Positions 19,709 through 26,560 of a stretch of 64,000 nucleotides of DNA are shown here, piece by piece (positions within the stretch are counted from its first letter, which is position 1; every line of letters starts with the position of its first letter). Location: NCBI GenBank assembly GCA_018267955.1, contig JAFDXL010000005.1:186001-250000 (forward strand), read 5' to 3'. The notes beneath the pieces were generated by a model. It had not been told where the DNA came from. It searched no databases and worked only from the letters and a program-made list of their open reading frames with translations. The position numbers were made by a program, and so were the translations under genes. Source of the DNA: Bacteroidota bacterium. Its GTDB lineage: Bacteria > Bacteroidota > Bacteroidia > Chitinophagales > Chitinophagaceae.

Positions 19709-19986
19709 TTTTGCAGACAAACGAACTAGCTGGCTTTTTCGTCAGGGTACAGGATGATCCTAATTTGTTGCCGACACATATTAGTCTCTATTTTGTTCTT
19801 GTCGGTGAGTGGATTAATAACGATTGTCAGCCGTTTAGTACTACACGTCGCCAGATGATGCGTTATGCGAAAATCCATTCGACGGCTACCTATACCCGAT
19901 GTATCTATAATTTAGAAACCTGGGGGTACATTATTTATCTACCTAGCTATCATCCCGCTTTAGGTAGTCTTATTACTTTGGTTTAG
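19705..19986 (+). CDS. Mobile-region winged-helix-type protein, 93 aa
   Basis: The sequence follows the pattern of a conserved small protein found after HTH_17 genes in Bacteroidota islands: 'ELAGFFVRVQDDPNLLPTHISLYFVL', then a helix-turn-helix-like 'STTRRQMMRYAKIHSTATYTRCIYNLETWGYI', then SYHPALGSLITL at the end. It is coupled to the preceding HTH gene by ATGA overlap. Likely DNA-binding and linked to element maintenance or transfer; no precise role can be given. Confidence 0.75.
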   Translation: MILQTNELAGFFVRVQDDPNLLPTHISLYFVLVGEWINNDCQPFSTTRRQMMRYAKIHSTATYTRCIYNLETWGYIIYLPSYHPALGSLITLV

Positions 19987-20161
19987 ATTAGAGCAATGAC
20001 TCACTACTTTACGTTATAGCGTCGAAAAAAACTTTTGCTGTTGTGGGATAATTTGTAGTTTTATACCAAGTAGTTCTTTCGCAGACAAGTTAGTGAGTTA
20101 TTCGGTGAGCAGCTAGAAAGGTAATCGCCATTTTGTTTGATAGTCAGCATTTTATCGGTCA

Positions 20162-20185
20162 GGTTCTGTACCCGCCGGTTCCACA
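20162..20185 (+). other. tRNA/tmRNA 3'-end-like fragment, possible attachment-site remnant
   Basis: GGTTCTGTACCCGCC followed by GGTTCCAC resembles the T-arm and acceptor end of a tRNA or tmRNA. A D-arm-like AGCTAG…GGTAA occurs about 50 bases earlier, but no matching 5' acceptor half (GTGGAACC) is present, so it is not an intact gene. It sits exactly at the end of the mobile-type gene run, where an att site would be expected. Confidence 0.35.
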
Positions 20186-20190
20186 AGAGT

Positions 20191-20233
20191 TTAAAAGCCT
20201 TGAGATCAAAAGATCTTGAGGCTTTGTTGTTTT
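20191..20233 (+). terminator. Terminator-like hairpin at end of mobile patch
   Basis: AAAGCCTTGAGATC-AAAA-GATCTTGAGGCTTT forms a nearly complete stem followed by GTTGTTTT. It would end transcripts coming from the small genes on its left. Confidence 0.5.
20204..20233 (+). repeat. 30-base direct repeat, copy 1
   Basis: The sequence beginning GATCAAAAGATCTTGAGG and ending TTGTTGTTTT recurs exactly at 21215-21244. The two copies flank the pair of small membrane genes and the REP-like palindromes. Confidence 0.8.
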
Positions 20234-20261
20234 AGGTAGTATTACTTGCTGGCTTTTTACA

Positions 20262-20280
20262 GCGTAGTCAGAGATTACGC
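20262..20280. repeat. REP-like palindrome, family A copy 1
   Basis: GCGTAGTC-AGA-GATTACGC, a hairpin with one mismatch, same family as 20992-21010 and 21188-21206. Confidence 0.65.
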
Positions 20281-20298
20281 CGAGCTGGAAGTCAGTTA

Positions 20299-20565
20299 CT
20301 AAATTTTGATAAATAATGACGCAACAGCCACAATTAATACAATCACCTCAATTGTGATTAAAACTGCCCTATTTTTCTTAAAAACGTTCTGAATTATAAG
20401 GTCAACTATCAAAAGAAGTAATCCTAACCCACATAAGCCAATCATATTAACAACACCCCATCCTTCTTCATAAGAAAGCTTTTTGTAGTTAATTGCAGTG
20501 TAAATCAGACAGCCAATAATAAATAGCGTCGCAGGTACATTCAGTATTGAATATTTGAATTTCAT
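20299..20565 (-). CDS. Small membrane protein, three spans, 88 aa
   Basis: Hydrophobic spans lie at about residues 8-26, 38-60 and 68-86. No family recognised. It starts 12 bases after the stop of a second small three-span protein on the same strand, so the pair is probably one operon. AT-rich and located between REP-like palindromes, which suggests accessory origin. An immunity or stress membrane protein is possible but unproven. Confidence 0.6.
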   Translation of the reverse strand: MKFKYSILNVPATLFIIGCLIYTAINYKKLSYEEGWGVVNMIGLCGLGLLLLIVDLIIQNVFKKNRAVLITIEVIVLIVAVASLFIKI

Positions 20566-20577
20566 TGCATCAAAAAA

Positions 20578-20868
20578 TCATCTCCATAGTTTTAAGTAAA
20601 AAATAAATGATATCTCCCAAATGCATACTAACAACAAAATGATGGCAGCTGCGATTTTAGAGCTGCTATTAAACATTTCTCTGCCATACATTAGTATTCC
20701 CGCTAAGGCAATCAAGAGAGTAATTGCTCCGGTTATTCCGAAACCAAACAATATATATCCTAAAGAACTACCACCTTCACCATATATTTTTGCAAAGATC
20801 AGTGACATTAATATTCCTATAGCATTTAGACCATACAATAGCTTATACAATATTGAAGGTTTCTTCAT
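20578..20868 (-). CDS. Small membrane protein, three spans, 96 aa
   Basis: Spans are visible at about residues 9-26, 37-60 and 70-93 (GYILFGFGITGAITLLIALAG in the middle). No family recognised. It lies just after a coding remnant (20872-20964) whose stop is 3 bases before this ATG, so it was once the second gene of a longer unit. Confidence 0.6.
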   Translation of the reverse strand: MKKPSILYKLLYGLNAIGILMSLIFAKIYGEGGSSLGYILFGFGITGAITLLIALAGILMYGREMFNSSSKIAAAIILLLVCIWEISFIFYLKLWR

Positions 20869-20871
20869 TAC

Positions 20872-20964
20872 TTAATTTTTTATTTGTTCAGAACTGTTTA
20901 GCTCACTCACAAGCTTAATACCAGCTTCCCTTTTTACCATCTCCCATGCAGTTCTTGAGTTAGA
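20872..20964 (-). pseudogene. C-terminal coding remnant without start
   Basis: An open frame with no upstream start ends in 'AWEMVKREAGIKLVSEL' and NSSEQIKN before a TAA. It looks like the last 25-30 residues of a protein whose front has been lost; REP-like palindromes begin about 27 bases upstream of the frame. The stop is 3 bases ahead of the next gene's ATG, as in an operon. The parent family is not known. Confidence 0.35.
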
Positions 20965-20991
20965 TTACTATAAATTAAGGTAAACCGTTCG

Positions 20992-21010
20992 GCGTAGTCT
21001 CCGACTACGC
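20992..21010. repeat. REP-like palindrome, family A copy 2
   Basis: GCGTAGTC-TCC-GACTACGC, perfect 8-base stem with a 3-base loop. Confidence 0.75.
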
Positions 21011-21020
21011 TGTAAAAGGA

Positions 21021-21040
21021 AGCAAATCTCCTGATTTGCG
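21021..21040. repeat. REP-like palindrome, family B copy 1
   Basis: GCAAATC-TCCT-GATTTGC, perfect 7-base stem, 11 bases after a family A hairpin. Confidence 0.7.
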
Positions 21041-21157
21041 TTGCAGCTATTCATGCCAATATGATAAAGTTAATCGCATTTCCACATCATTATACCGTGC
21101 TGATCATAGATCTGGTTGGCATTGCTCATGGGAATTGAAAGATAAGAATATTTGTTT

Positions 21158-21177
21158 CGCAAATCGCGAGATTTGCG
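21158..21177. repeat. REP-like palindrome, family B copy 2
   Basis: CGCAAATC-GCGA-GATTTGCG, perfect 8-base stem; a family A hairpin follows after 10 bases. Confidence 0.75.
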
Positions 21178-21187
21178 ACCTTTATGA

Positions 21188-21206
21188 GCGTAGTCGGAGA
21201 CTACGC
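21188..21206. repeat. REP-like palindrome, family A copy 3
   Basis: GCGTAGTC-GGA-GACTACGC, perfect 8-base stem. It lies just before copy 2 of the 30-base repeat, as copy 1 of family A lies just after copy 1 of that repeat. Confidence 0.75.
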
Positions 21207-21214
21207 CCAGCTGG

Positions 21215-21244
21215 GATCAAAAGATCTTGAGGCTTTGTTGTTTT
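21215..21244 (+). repeat. 30-base direct repeat, copy 2
   Basis: Exact match to 20204-20233. Here only the right half of the hairpin seen at copy 1 is present, so it is not a terminator at this place. Confidence 0.8.
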
Positions 21245-21276
21245 GAAGGGGAGAATGTGGTAAATTAAATGAATGA

Positions 21277-21300
21277 ATCGTAAATCTCCCGATTTGCGAT
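21277..21300. repeat. REP-like palindrome, family B copy 3
   Basis: ATCGTAAATC-TCCC-GATTTGCGAT, a 10-base stem with one mismatch. Confidence 0.65.
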
Positions 21301-21330
21301 TCATCTTAGCTGAAACAAACATGCCCCAAC

Positions 21331-21356
21331 AAAAAAGCCGCGGCAGTGCCACGGCT
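21331..21356 (-). terminator. Terminator of the PUR-family gene
   Basis: AGCCGtGGCA/TGCCGCGGCT-type stem followed on the minus strand by six T, 22 bases after the gene's stop. Confidence 0.8.
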
Positions 21357-21377
21357 TCAATATCTAATATTATAAGA

Positions 21378-21767
21378 TTACATTTTCCATTCATCAACGC
21401 CGGAGCTATCTTCAGCAGCTTCTGATACTACAGAATCAGAAACGATAGAACCTTCTTCATTCTCCTGGTCGTGGTTATATGCGTCAAAATCAAAATCAGG
21501 CATCAGGTCTGTCTTCACATAATTCACAGTCTCCGTCAACGCATTCAGGAATTTGTTGAAGTCTTCTTTGTATAAGAACATCTTATGCCTGTCATAACCG
21601 TTATCGTCAAAACGTTTTTTGCTTTCTGTGATGGTTATGAAATAATCGTTACCGCGTGTAGAGCGAACATCAAAAAAATAAGTCCTTCTCTTACCTGCTT
21701 TTATGCGTTTGCTAAACAGGCTTTCATTGTTACGGTTTTCTCCAAAATTCTTGTTCTCGTACGCCAC
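21378..21767 (-). CDS. PUR-family DNA/RNA-binding protein (DUF3276), 129 aa
   Basis: The central segment (about residues 20-95: GKRRTYFFDVRST…YFITITESKKRF…HKMFLYKEDFNKFLNAL) is the PUR-alpha-like repeat of the DUF3276 family, which is nearly universal in Bacteroidota. The fold binds single-stranded nucleic acid. The tail is acidic and Ser-rich (EENEEGSIVSDSVV-like). It has its own consensus promoter (21809-21839) and terminator (21331-21356), so it is a single-gene unit. Confidence 0.9.
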   Translation of the reverse strand: MAYENKNFGENRNNESLFSKRIKAGKRRTYFFDVRSTRGNDYFITITESKKRFDDNGYDRHKMFLYKEDFNKFLNALTETVNYVKTDLMPDFDFDAYNHDQENEEGSIVSDSVVSEAAEDSSGVDEWKM

Positions 21768-21808
21768 AGTTCTGTGTGTTTTAGTGTATATTAGTTATTT
21801 GACGGTAG

Positions 21809-21839
21809 CAAATATATACAAGATATACAAGTAACCAAA
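21809..21839 (-). promoter_or_regulatory. Consensus Bacteroidota promoter of PUR gene
   Basis: Minus strand reads TTTG (21839-21836), 19 bases, then TATATTTG (21816-21809); the ATG is 41 bases on. Confidence 0.75.
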
Positions 21840-21890
21840 TTAAATAGGTTTAATTCCACGTCAATTTATCCCGATTCGGTGGATAGTTTT

Positions 21891-22571
21891 TCAGCCCTCA
21901 AATCCCCGAAATTCCTTTATTAGCCAGTCATTCAGATTCCTGACCGCAGGGCCTATCTGCCACTTACTCCTGTCCCTTGGTTCTATATAATTGGATATGG
22001 CCCGCACCTGCAAAAAGGGTATATTTTCAGCCAGGCATACATAGTGAAAGGCCGCGCCCTCCATGCTTTCCACATCACAATTGTAACTTTTCATAAGTCT
22101 TTCTATAGTGCGGGCATTGCCGCTTACCGTATTTATAGTCAGGCTTTTAACGGCGGTCAGCCCCGCGGTAGAAGGCCATGGCACAGTTGCCGCCTTTAGT
22201 TCGCGTCCATCAAAGGGGTGGCTGTTCTCCTTCAAAAAGCCCATGTCGAAGATATCAATATAGTCATCATGGTCTTCCGCCCCCAGGTCGCCCAGTTGCT
22301 CGCTTATTACCTGCACCACCGTCCCCAGGGTAATATCCCGGTTAAAACTACCTGCAATGCCTGCCTGTATGGCTATGTCATACTTTGCATTCGCCACCAG
22401 TTTGGTGATCTTATAGGCTGCCTGCATCATGCCCACACCTGTAATCCCTATCTGCAATTGATGCTGCCCTTTGATGTATAAAACGTCCCCTGTCTTTTGC
22501 CAGTTAGCGGTTATATATTCTATCAATGGGGCTATTTCCGCTTCTGTAGCGGCTATCAGCAGTACATTCAT
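21891..22571 (-). CDS. mqnB: Futalosine hydrolase
   Basis: Start set at 22571 (MNVLLIAATEAEI), since the longer frame adds 21 residues that overlap the neighbouring promoter. The chain is a nucleoside-phosphorylase-fold hydrolase: 'GVGMMQAAYKITKL' near residue 50, 'QAGIAGSF' near 70, and the catalytic ESMEGAAFHYVC near 170. Family knowledge: MqnB cleaves futalosine to hypoxanthine and dehypoxanthinyl futalosine in menaquinone synthesis. MTA/SAH nucleosidase is the close alternative, but mqnD in this window (33921) and the 226-residue length favour MqnB. It is divergent from a pterin synthase gene. Confidence 0.85.
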   Translation of the reverse strand: MNVLLIAATEAEIAPLIEYITANWQKTGDVLYIKGQHQLQIGITGVGMMQAAYKITKLVANAKYDIAIQAGIAGSFNRDITLGTVVQVISEQLGDLGAEDHDDYIDIFDMGFLKENSHPFDGRELKAATVPWPSTAGLTAVKSLTINTVSGNARTIERLMKSYNCDVESMEGAAFHYVCLAENIPFLQVRAISNYIEPRDRSKWQIGPAVRNLNDWLIKEFRGFEG

Positions 22572-22588
22572 CCTGCAAATAACCAACA

Positions 22589-22621
22589 TTTTGTCGAAAC
22601 CATTATCTAAAGCTAATTTTG
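22589..22621 (+). promoter_or_regulatory. Consensus promoter of pterin synthase-folE unit
   Basis: TTTTG (22589-22593), 20-base spacer, TAATTTTG (22614-22621). The ATG at 22639 gives a leader of only about 12 bases. Confidence 0.75.
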
Positions 22622-22638
22622 TATGATAATTCAATTAC

Positions 22639-23049
22639 ATGGTTTATCTGACAAGGGTGGAGCATTTTAATGCAGCCCACAGGCTACATAACGAGAACTG
22701 GACCGACGAACAAAATAAGGAAGTCTTTGGGAAATGCAATAATGTGAACTGGCATGGCCATAATTATGAGCTGCATGTAACCATCAAAGGCAATCCGCAC
22801 CCCGAAACCGGCTTTATCTTCAATGCCAAAACACTGGGCGATCTGATCAAAGATGTGATCATAGAAAAGGTGGATCATAAAAACCTAAACCTGGATGTGG
22901 ATTTTATGAAGGGTAAATTTACCAGTGCAGAGAACCTGGCGATATCCATCTGGAATGAGTTAAAGCCCCATATAGAAAAAAGCAGCGCACAACTACACCG
23001 TATAAAACTGCAGGAAACACCGCGGATATACGTAGAATACTTTGGATAG
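22639..23049 (+). CDS. queD: 6-pyruvoyl/6-carboxy-tetrahydropterin synthase
   Basis: The family's zinc ligands are present: His14 (FNAAHRL) and the HGHNYELHV motif near residue 40, together with the conserved FGKCNN Cys, and a late Glu (KLQETP) near 127. Length 136 fits. The enzyme turns 7,8-dihydroneopterin triphosphate into 6-carboxytetrahydropterin (queuosine/7-deazaguanine route) or a pyruvoyl-pterin. GTP cyclohydrolase I follows 31 bases on and supplies the substrate, so the pair makes a pathway unit. I cannot tell QueD from PTPS by sequence alone. Confidence 0.85.
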   Translation: MVYLTRVEHFNAAHRLHNENWTDEQNKEVFGKCNNVNWHGHNYELHVTIKGNPHPETGFIFNAKTLGDLIKDVIIEKVDHKNLNLDVDFMKGKFTSAENLAISIWNELKPHIEKSSAQLHRIKLQETPRIYVEYFG

Positions 23050-23080
23050 GCTGCATTTCTTTATTCCTAAATACTAACCA

Positions 23081-23677
23081 GTGGCATACAACAAACACGA
23101 GCATTACAACGAAGAGGTAACTGCAAAACTTATAGGTAACTACCGCTCTACCATAGAGGAACTGGGCGAAGATGCCGACCGCGAAGGACTTTTAAAGACA
23201 CCGGAGCGCGTGGCTAAGGCAATGCAGTACCTTACCCAGGGCTACAGGATGGATGCCAAGGAGATACTAAACTCAGCCAAATTCCAGGAATCTTATAGCG
23301 AAATGGTGATCGTAAAGGACATAGAACTATACTCTATGTGCGAGCACCATATGCTGCCCTTCTTTGGTAAGGCACATATTGCCTACATACCCAATGGCTA
23401 TATTACCGGCCTTAGCAAGCTGGCACGTGTGGTAGATTGTTTTGCCCGCAGGATGCAGGTACAGGAGCGTATGACGCACCAAATACTGGATGCCATCCAG
23501 GAAACACTGAACCCGCAAGGTGTGGCTGTGGTGATAGAAGCCAAACACCTGTGCATGATGATGCGCGGGGTACAAAAGCAAAACAGCGTAACCACCACAT
23601 CGGCATTCAGTGGCCAGTTCGAGAAGAATGAGACCCGTTCTGAGTTCCTGAAGCTGATCACTGCAGACCTGTACTAA
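23081..23677 (+). CDS. folE: GTP cyclohydrolase I (GTG start)
   Basis: The start codon is GTG at 23081, with no ATG nearby that keeps the family N-terminus ([16 protein letters not shown]). Zinc and active-site motifs are intact: [18 protein letters not shown] near residue 85-105, QERMTHQI near 128, and [10 protein letters not shown] near 155. Length 198 is usual. It converts GTP to dihydroneopterin triphosphate and is co-transcribed with the pterin synthase upstream, feeding folate and 7-deazaguanine synthesis. Confidence 0.95.
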   Translation: MAYNKHEHYNEEVTAKLIGNYRSTIEELGEDADREGLLKTPERVAKAMQYLTQGYRMDAKEILNSAKFQESYSEMVIVKDIELYSMCEHHMLPFFGKAHIAYIPNGYITGLSKLARVVDCFARRMQVQERMTHQILDAIQETLNPQGVAVVIEAKHLCMMMRGVQKQNSVTTTSAFSGQFEKNETRSEFLKLITADLY

Positions 23678-23719
23678 ATCATAATTATAGCAGCTTAAAA
23701 ACCATATCTTTATAGGTCT

Positions 23720-24310
23720 ATGTGGGCCTATATTTTAGTGTTTATAGCTTCTTTCCTGGTGGATGCCATCCCGTTTGTGGGCCCGCCGGCATGGATCGTG
23801 ATGGTAGCCATCCAGATGTACTTTGGGCTAAACGTATGGGTGGTCATATTCCTTGGGGTGATAGGCTCTGCATTTGGCAGATACTTCTACAGCTCCTATG
23901 TACCTTTGCTCAGCAACAAATTCATCAAGCCCGAAAAGAATGAAGATGTGCGTTTTATAGGCGATAAGCTGCGCAACAACGGCTGGAAGGTCCAGGCTTT
24001 TGTACTGTTATATACCTTGATGCCGCTTCCCTCTACCCCGTTATTTACCGCAGCCGGTATGGCACGGATACCGGCCATGAATGTGATACCGGCATTTTTC
24101 GTAGGCAAGTTTACGAGCGATGCACTGATGGTACATGCAGGCGATTATGTGGCCAAAAATGCAACAGCTGCTTTCGAAGGAATTGTTTCCTGGCAAAGTA
24201 TATCTGCGATACTGCTGGGCATTATCCTGGTTCTTATCTTCCTGTTCATAGACTGGCGCACATTACTGCAGGACAAGAAATTCCGTATGCATTTTAATAT
24301 CTGGAAGTAA
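23720..24310 (+). CDS. Integral membrane protein, possibly DedA/VTT-like, 196 aa
   Basis: Several hydrophobic spans are seen (about residues 3-18, 24-50, 90-115, 125-140, 155-180). 'GVIGSAFGRYFYSSYVP' and 'FVLLYTLMPLPSTPLFTAAGMARIP' recall the SNARE-associated/DedA fold, with its G-x-G…P pattern and a reentrant loop. The protein is shorter and lacks the full DedA signature, so the assignment is tentative. It lies 42 bases after folE and 9 bases before a WYL regulator. Confidence 0.6.
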   Translation: MWAYILVFIASFLVDAIPFVGPPAWIVMVAIQMYFGLNVWVVIFLGVIGSAFGRYFYSSYVPLLSNKFIKPEKNEDVRFIGDKLRNNGWKVQAFVLLYTLMPLPSTPLFTAAGMARIPAMNVIPAFFVGKFTSDALMVHAGDYVAKNATAAFEGIVSWQSISAILLGIILVLIFLFIDWRTLLQDKKFRMHFNIWK

Positions 24311-24319
24311 TTTCACGGC

Positions 24320-25270
24320 ATGAACCGCATCGACCGTGTTACCGCCATCCTGATACAATTACAATCTAAAAAGGTTGTAAAAGCGCAGGAGATAGCCGAC
24401 AGGTTTAATATCAGCCTCCGCACTGTTTACCGCGATATCAATACCCTGGAAGAAGCGGGCATACCTATTATTGGCGAGGCTGGTGTTGGCTACTCCATTA
24501 TGGAGGGCTACCGGTTGCCACCGGTAATGTTCACCAAAGAAGAAGCAACCGCCTTTCTTACTGCAGAGAAATTCATAGAGCAGTTTACAGATGCCTCCAC
24601 CAGTGCGCAGTACCAGTCTGCCATGTATAAGATAAAGGCAGTGCTGAGAGGTACCGAAAAGGACACGCTGGAAAACATGAATGACCGCATACAGGTGGTA
24701 AAGCCCTATATCCCGTTTAACAAGGGCAGCGTGGACAATGTATTGCAGATACTGATCCATGCCATATCTGATAAGCATGTATTGAAACTAAAATACCAGG
24801 CATGGGACACCAAACAGCCCACTGAGCGCCATATAGAGCCCATAGGGGTGTTCTTTGCCAGCGATTCCTGGCACGCCATTGCCTTTTGCAGGCTCCGTAA
24901 CGACTACCGGGATTTCCGGGTGGACAGGATCAAAGGAATATCTACCACCGTTGAGCAATTTACAACCGAACACCCGTCGCTGAAGGAATACCTGGAAAAG
25001 GTGTACAAAGACCGTGAATTAACAACTGCAGTCATACGGATACACAAGGATGTAGCCAAGTACCTAGGACGCCAAAAACACAGCCATGGCTTTGTACTGG
25101 AGGTGGATGCGGGCGACTATATGGAGATGACTTTCTTATCCCAATCTATAGAAGGGCTGGCACGCTGGTACCTGATGTTTGCCGACTATTCAGAAATATT
25201 GCAGCCGCAATCCCTGAAGGACACCGTAAACGGGCTGATCAAAAAATATTTCTCCAACCTGGAAAAATAG
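24320..25270 (+). CDS. YafY-type transcriptional regulator with HTH and WYL domains
   Basis: The N-terminal HTH_11 winged helix is clear (RIDRVTAILIQLQSKK…AQEIADRFNISLRTVYRDINTLEEAG, residues 2-47). A WYL ligand-sensing domain spans about 140-230 with the typical 'HIEPIGVFFASDSWHAIAFCRLRNDYRDFRVDRI'. A WCX-like C-terminal part follows. Such proteins bind nucleic-acid or nucleotide ligands and regulate neighbouring genes. The next gene, a DinB protein, is 74 bases downstream on the same strand and is a plausible target. Confidence 0.9.
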   Translation: MNRIDRVTAILIQLQSKKVVKAQEIADRFNISLRTVYRDINTLEEAGIPIIGEAGVGYSIMEGYRLPPVMFTKEEATAFLTAEKFIEQFTDASTSAQYQSAMYKIKAVLRGTEKDTLENMNDRIQVVKPYIPFNKGSVDNVLQILIHAISDKHVLKLKYQAWDTKQPTERHIEPIGVFFASDSWHAIAFCRLRNDYRDFRVDRIKGISTTVEQFTTEHPSLKEYLEKVYKDRELTTAVIRIHKDVAKYLGRQKHSHGFVLEVDAGDYMEMTFLSQSIEGLARWYLMFADYSEILQPQSLKDTVNGLIKKYFSNLEK

Positions 25271-25344
25271 TTGCACCCTGTTGACATAGGGCTGTCACTA
25301 GCCCATCGTTGCTTTGTGTCATCATCTTTAAAACAACCACAATT

Positions 25345-25842
25345 ATGACACAGGTAGAAACATTCATCAAAGAAATGGAACAGGAAGCTGCAACTACACG
25401 CCGTATGCTGGAACGTGTACCAACTGATAAATTTGGCTGGCAGCCCCACCCTAAAAGCATGACCATCAAACAACTGGCAGGACATATTGCAGAACTGCCG
25501 GGCTGGGTAACACTGGCACTTACATCAGACGGGCTGGATTTTGCAAAGAACCACTACGTAGTGCCCGATGTAAACTCTACAGAAGACGTACTGAACTTCT
25601 TTGAAAAGACCTATGCCGATGGTATGGAACATTTAAGGAAAGCGACGGATGCAGACCTGGAACCCACCTGGACATTACGCAACGGCGAACAGGTGCTGAA
25701 TGTAGCTACCAAAGGCGAAACCATACGTGTAGCGCTGAACCAAACCACCCACCACAGGGCGCAACTGGGCGTGTACCTGCGCCTGCTGAACGTCCCAATA
25801 CCGGGCAGCTATGGCCCGAGTGCGGATGAAACCTGGGGCTAA
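25345..25842 (+). CDS. DinB-family protein, 165 aa
   Basis: I use the ATG at 25345 (MTQVETFIKEMEQE) because a TAnnTTTG-like TTGCTTTG lies just upstream near 25309. The four-helix DinB fold is indicated by a first-helix His (KQLAGHIAELPGWV, about residue 52), and the last-helix 'NQTTHHRAQLGVYLRLLNVPIPGSYGPSADE', which carries the two metal-ligand His and the usual ending. Members are metal-dependent thiol transferases or of unknown role. An inverted repeat GGGCT-N6-AGCCC near 25286-25301 in its leader may be an operator. Confidence 0.85.
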   Translation: MTQVETFIKEMEQEAATTRRMLERVPTDKFGWQPHPKSMTIKQLAGHIAELPGWVTLALTSDGLDFAKNHYVVPDVNSTEDVLNFFEKTYADGMEHLRKATDADLEPTWTLRNGEQVLNVATKGETIRVALNQTTHHRAQLGVYLRLLNVPIPGSYGPSADETWG

Positions 25843-25889
25843 GCCTTACATTAAAGCAAGTTGTTATTTCTCCAAAAGCAAATTCAACT

Positions 25890-25897
25890 TATCTTTG
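25890..25897 (+). promoter_or_regulatory. -7 element of tRNA-Pro
   Basis: TATCTTTG matches TAnnTTTG and lies 39 bases before the tRNA; no well-spaced TTTG is seen. Confidence 0.4.
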
Positions 25898-25936
25898 CCT
25901 TCCCCAACGAAGATGCAAGTCTTCTAAAATTTGGTT

Positions 25937-26010
25937 CGGGAGGTGGCGCAGCCCGGTAGCGCACTTGTATGGGGTGCAAGGGGTCGCAAGTTCGAATCTT
26001 GTTCTCCCGA
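25937..26010 (+). tRNA. tRNA-Pro (GGG)
   Basis: A 74-base cloverleaf: acceptor CGGGAGG/TCTCCCG with discriminator A, D-arm GCGCAGCCCGGTAGCGC, anticodon stem CTTGT/GCAAG with loop ATGGGGT (anticodon GGG), T-arm GCAAG-TTCGAAT-CTTGT. The CCA end is not encoded. Confidence 0.95.
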
Positions 26011-26018
26011 CAACCAAT

Positions 26019-26047
26019 AAAAGCCCAACTGAAAAGTTGGGCTTTTT
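26019..26047 (+). terminator. Terminator of tRNA-Pro
   Basis: AAAAGCCCAACT-GAAA-AGTTGGGCTTTTT, a perfect stem with T tract, 9 bases after the tRNA. Confidence 0.9.
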
Positions 26048-26111
26048 CTTTTCAACCCAATCAATTATTTATCTATTATTTCTATATCCATGGCAGGACT
26101 TTTGTGCTACT

Positions 26112-26336
26112 ATGTTTATGAGAAAGGTAAGTGTAGTAGTAACGATCGTATCCCTGTTCGTGCTGTTCTATCAATTGTCGCCGTTTATAGGCGTAAGTGA
26201 CGATGCCATACTGTTTATGTTTTCCATATCGCCTGTATTCGTGGTATATATGGCATACGTGATCCTGAAATATGGCAAACCTTCGGGCAAGACGTTTGAT
26301 GAGCAGTTTTACGAGGATTATGATGTAAGAAGCTGA
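26112..26336 (+). CDS. Small two-span membrane protein, 74 aa
   Basis: The frame is open upstream through tRNA-Pro, but coding must begin after the tRNA terminator; MFMRKVSV at 26112 gives a normal membrane protein. Two spans (about residues 5-24 and 32-52) are followed by a polar tail 'YGKPSGKTFDEQFYEDYDV'. No family recognised. Confidence 0.6.
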   Translation: MFMRKVSVVVTIVSLFVLFYQLSPFIGVSDDAILFMFSISPVFVVYMAYVILKYGKPSGKTFDEQFYEDYDVRS

Positions 26337-26420
26337 TCGATTTAACCGACATCATAAGATCCGGCAATAAAGATTTGTCATTAATAAACAGGATCAAAAA
26401 GACACCCGGCAGAGCGGAAA

Positions 26421-26450
26421 TTGCTAACTTTTGCTAACCTTTGTTAACTA
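26421..26450 (+). repeat. Three tandem 10-base repeats, cluster 1
   Basis: Copies TTGCTAACTT, TTGCTAACCT and TTGTTAACTA follow each other with a 10-base period, about one DNA turn. An unmatched relative, GGCTAACTTT, lies at about 26477-26486. Confidence 0.8.
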
Positions 26451-26530
26451 TATGCTGACCGGTTGCCAACCAGATGGCTAACTTTAGTTATCAATGTAAA
26501 ATAATGTAAATAAATGCTTTAAGGGAATAA

Positions 26531-26560
26531 TGTTAACTTTTGCTAACCTTTGTTAACCTA
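26531..26560 (+). repeat. Three tandem 10-base repeats, cluster 2
   Basis: Copies TGTTAACTTT, TGCTAACCTT and TGTTAACCTA with the same 10-base period, starting 110 bases (11 periods) after cluster 1. Confidence 0.8.

Larger units (their letters stand above)
19987..20298. other. Gene-free edge of the mobile patch
   Basis: This stretch has an inverted repeat (19995-20006 with 20091-20102, 11 of 12 bases matching), a tRNA/tmRNA 3'-end-like scrap near 20162-20185, a terminator-like hairpin with a 30-base direct repeat, and a REP-like palindrome (20262-20280). No coding frame is credible. Confidence 0.55.
20869..21377. other. Intergenic region rich in REP-like palindromes
   Basis: It contains a gene remnant (20872-20964), five palindromes of two families, copy 2 of the 30-base repeat, and the terminator of the PUR-family gene. 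No intact ORF is credible. Confidence 0.6.

Noticed and set aside
20100-20190. Intact tRNA or tmRNA gene
   Set aside because: D-arm- and T-arm-like words exist, but no 5' acceptor half pairs with the 3' end and the anticodon arm does not fold.
25965-26111. N-terminal extension of the small membrane gene
   Set aside because: It would translate tRNA-Pro and its terminator.
26421-26560. CRISPR-like array
   Set aside because: Repeats are only 10 bases with no spacers of constant length and no cas genes.
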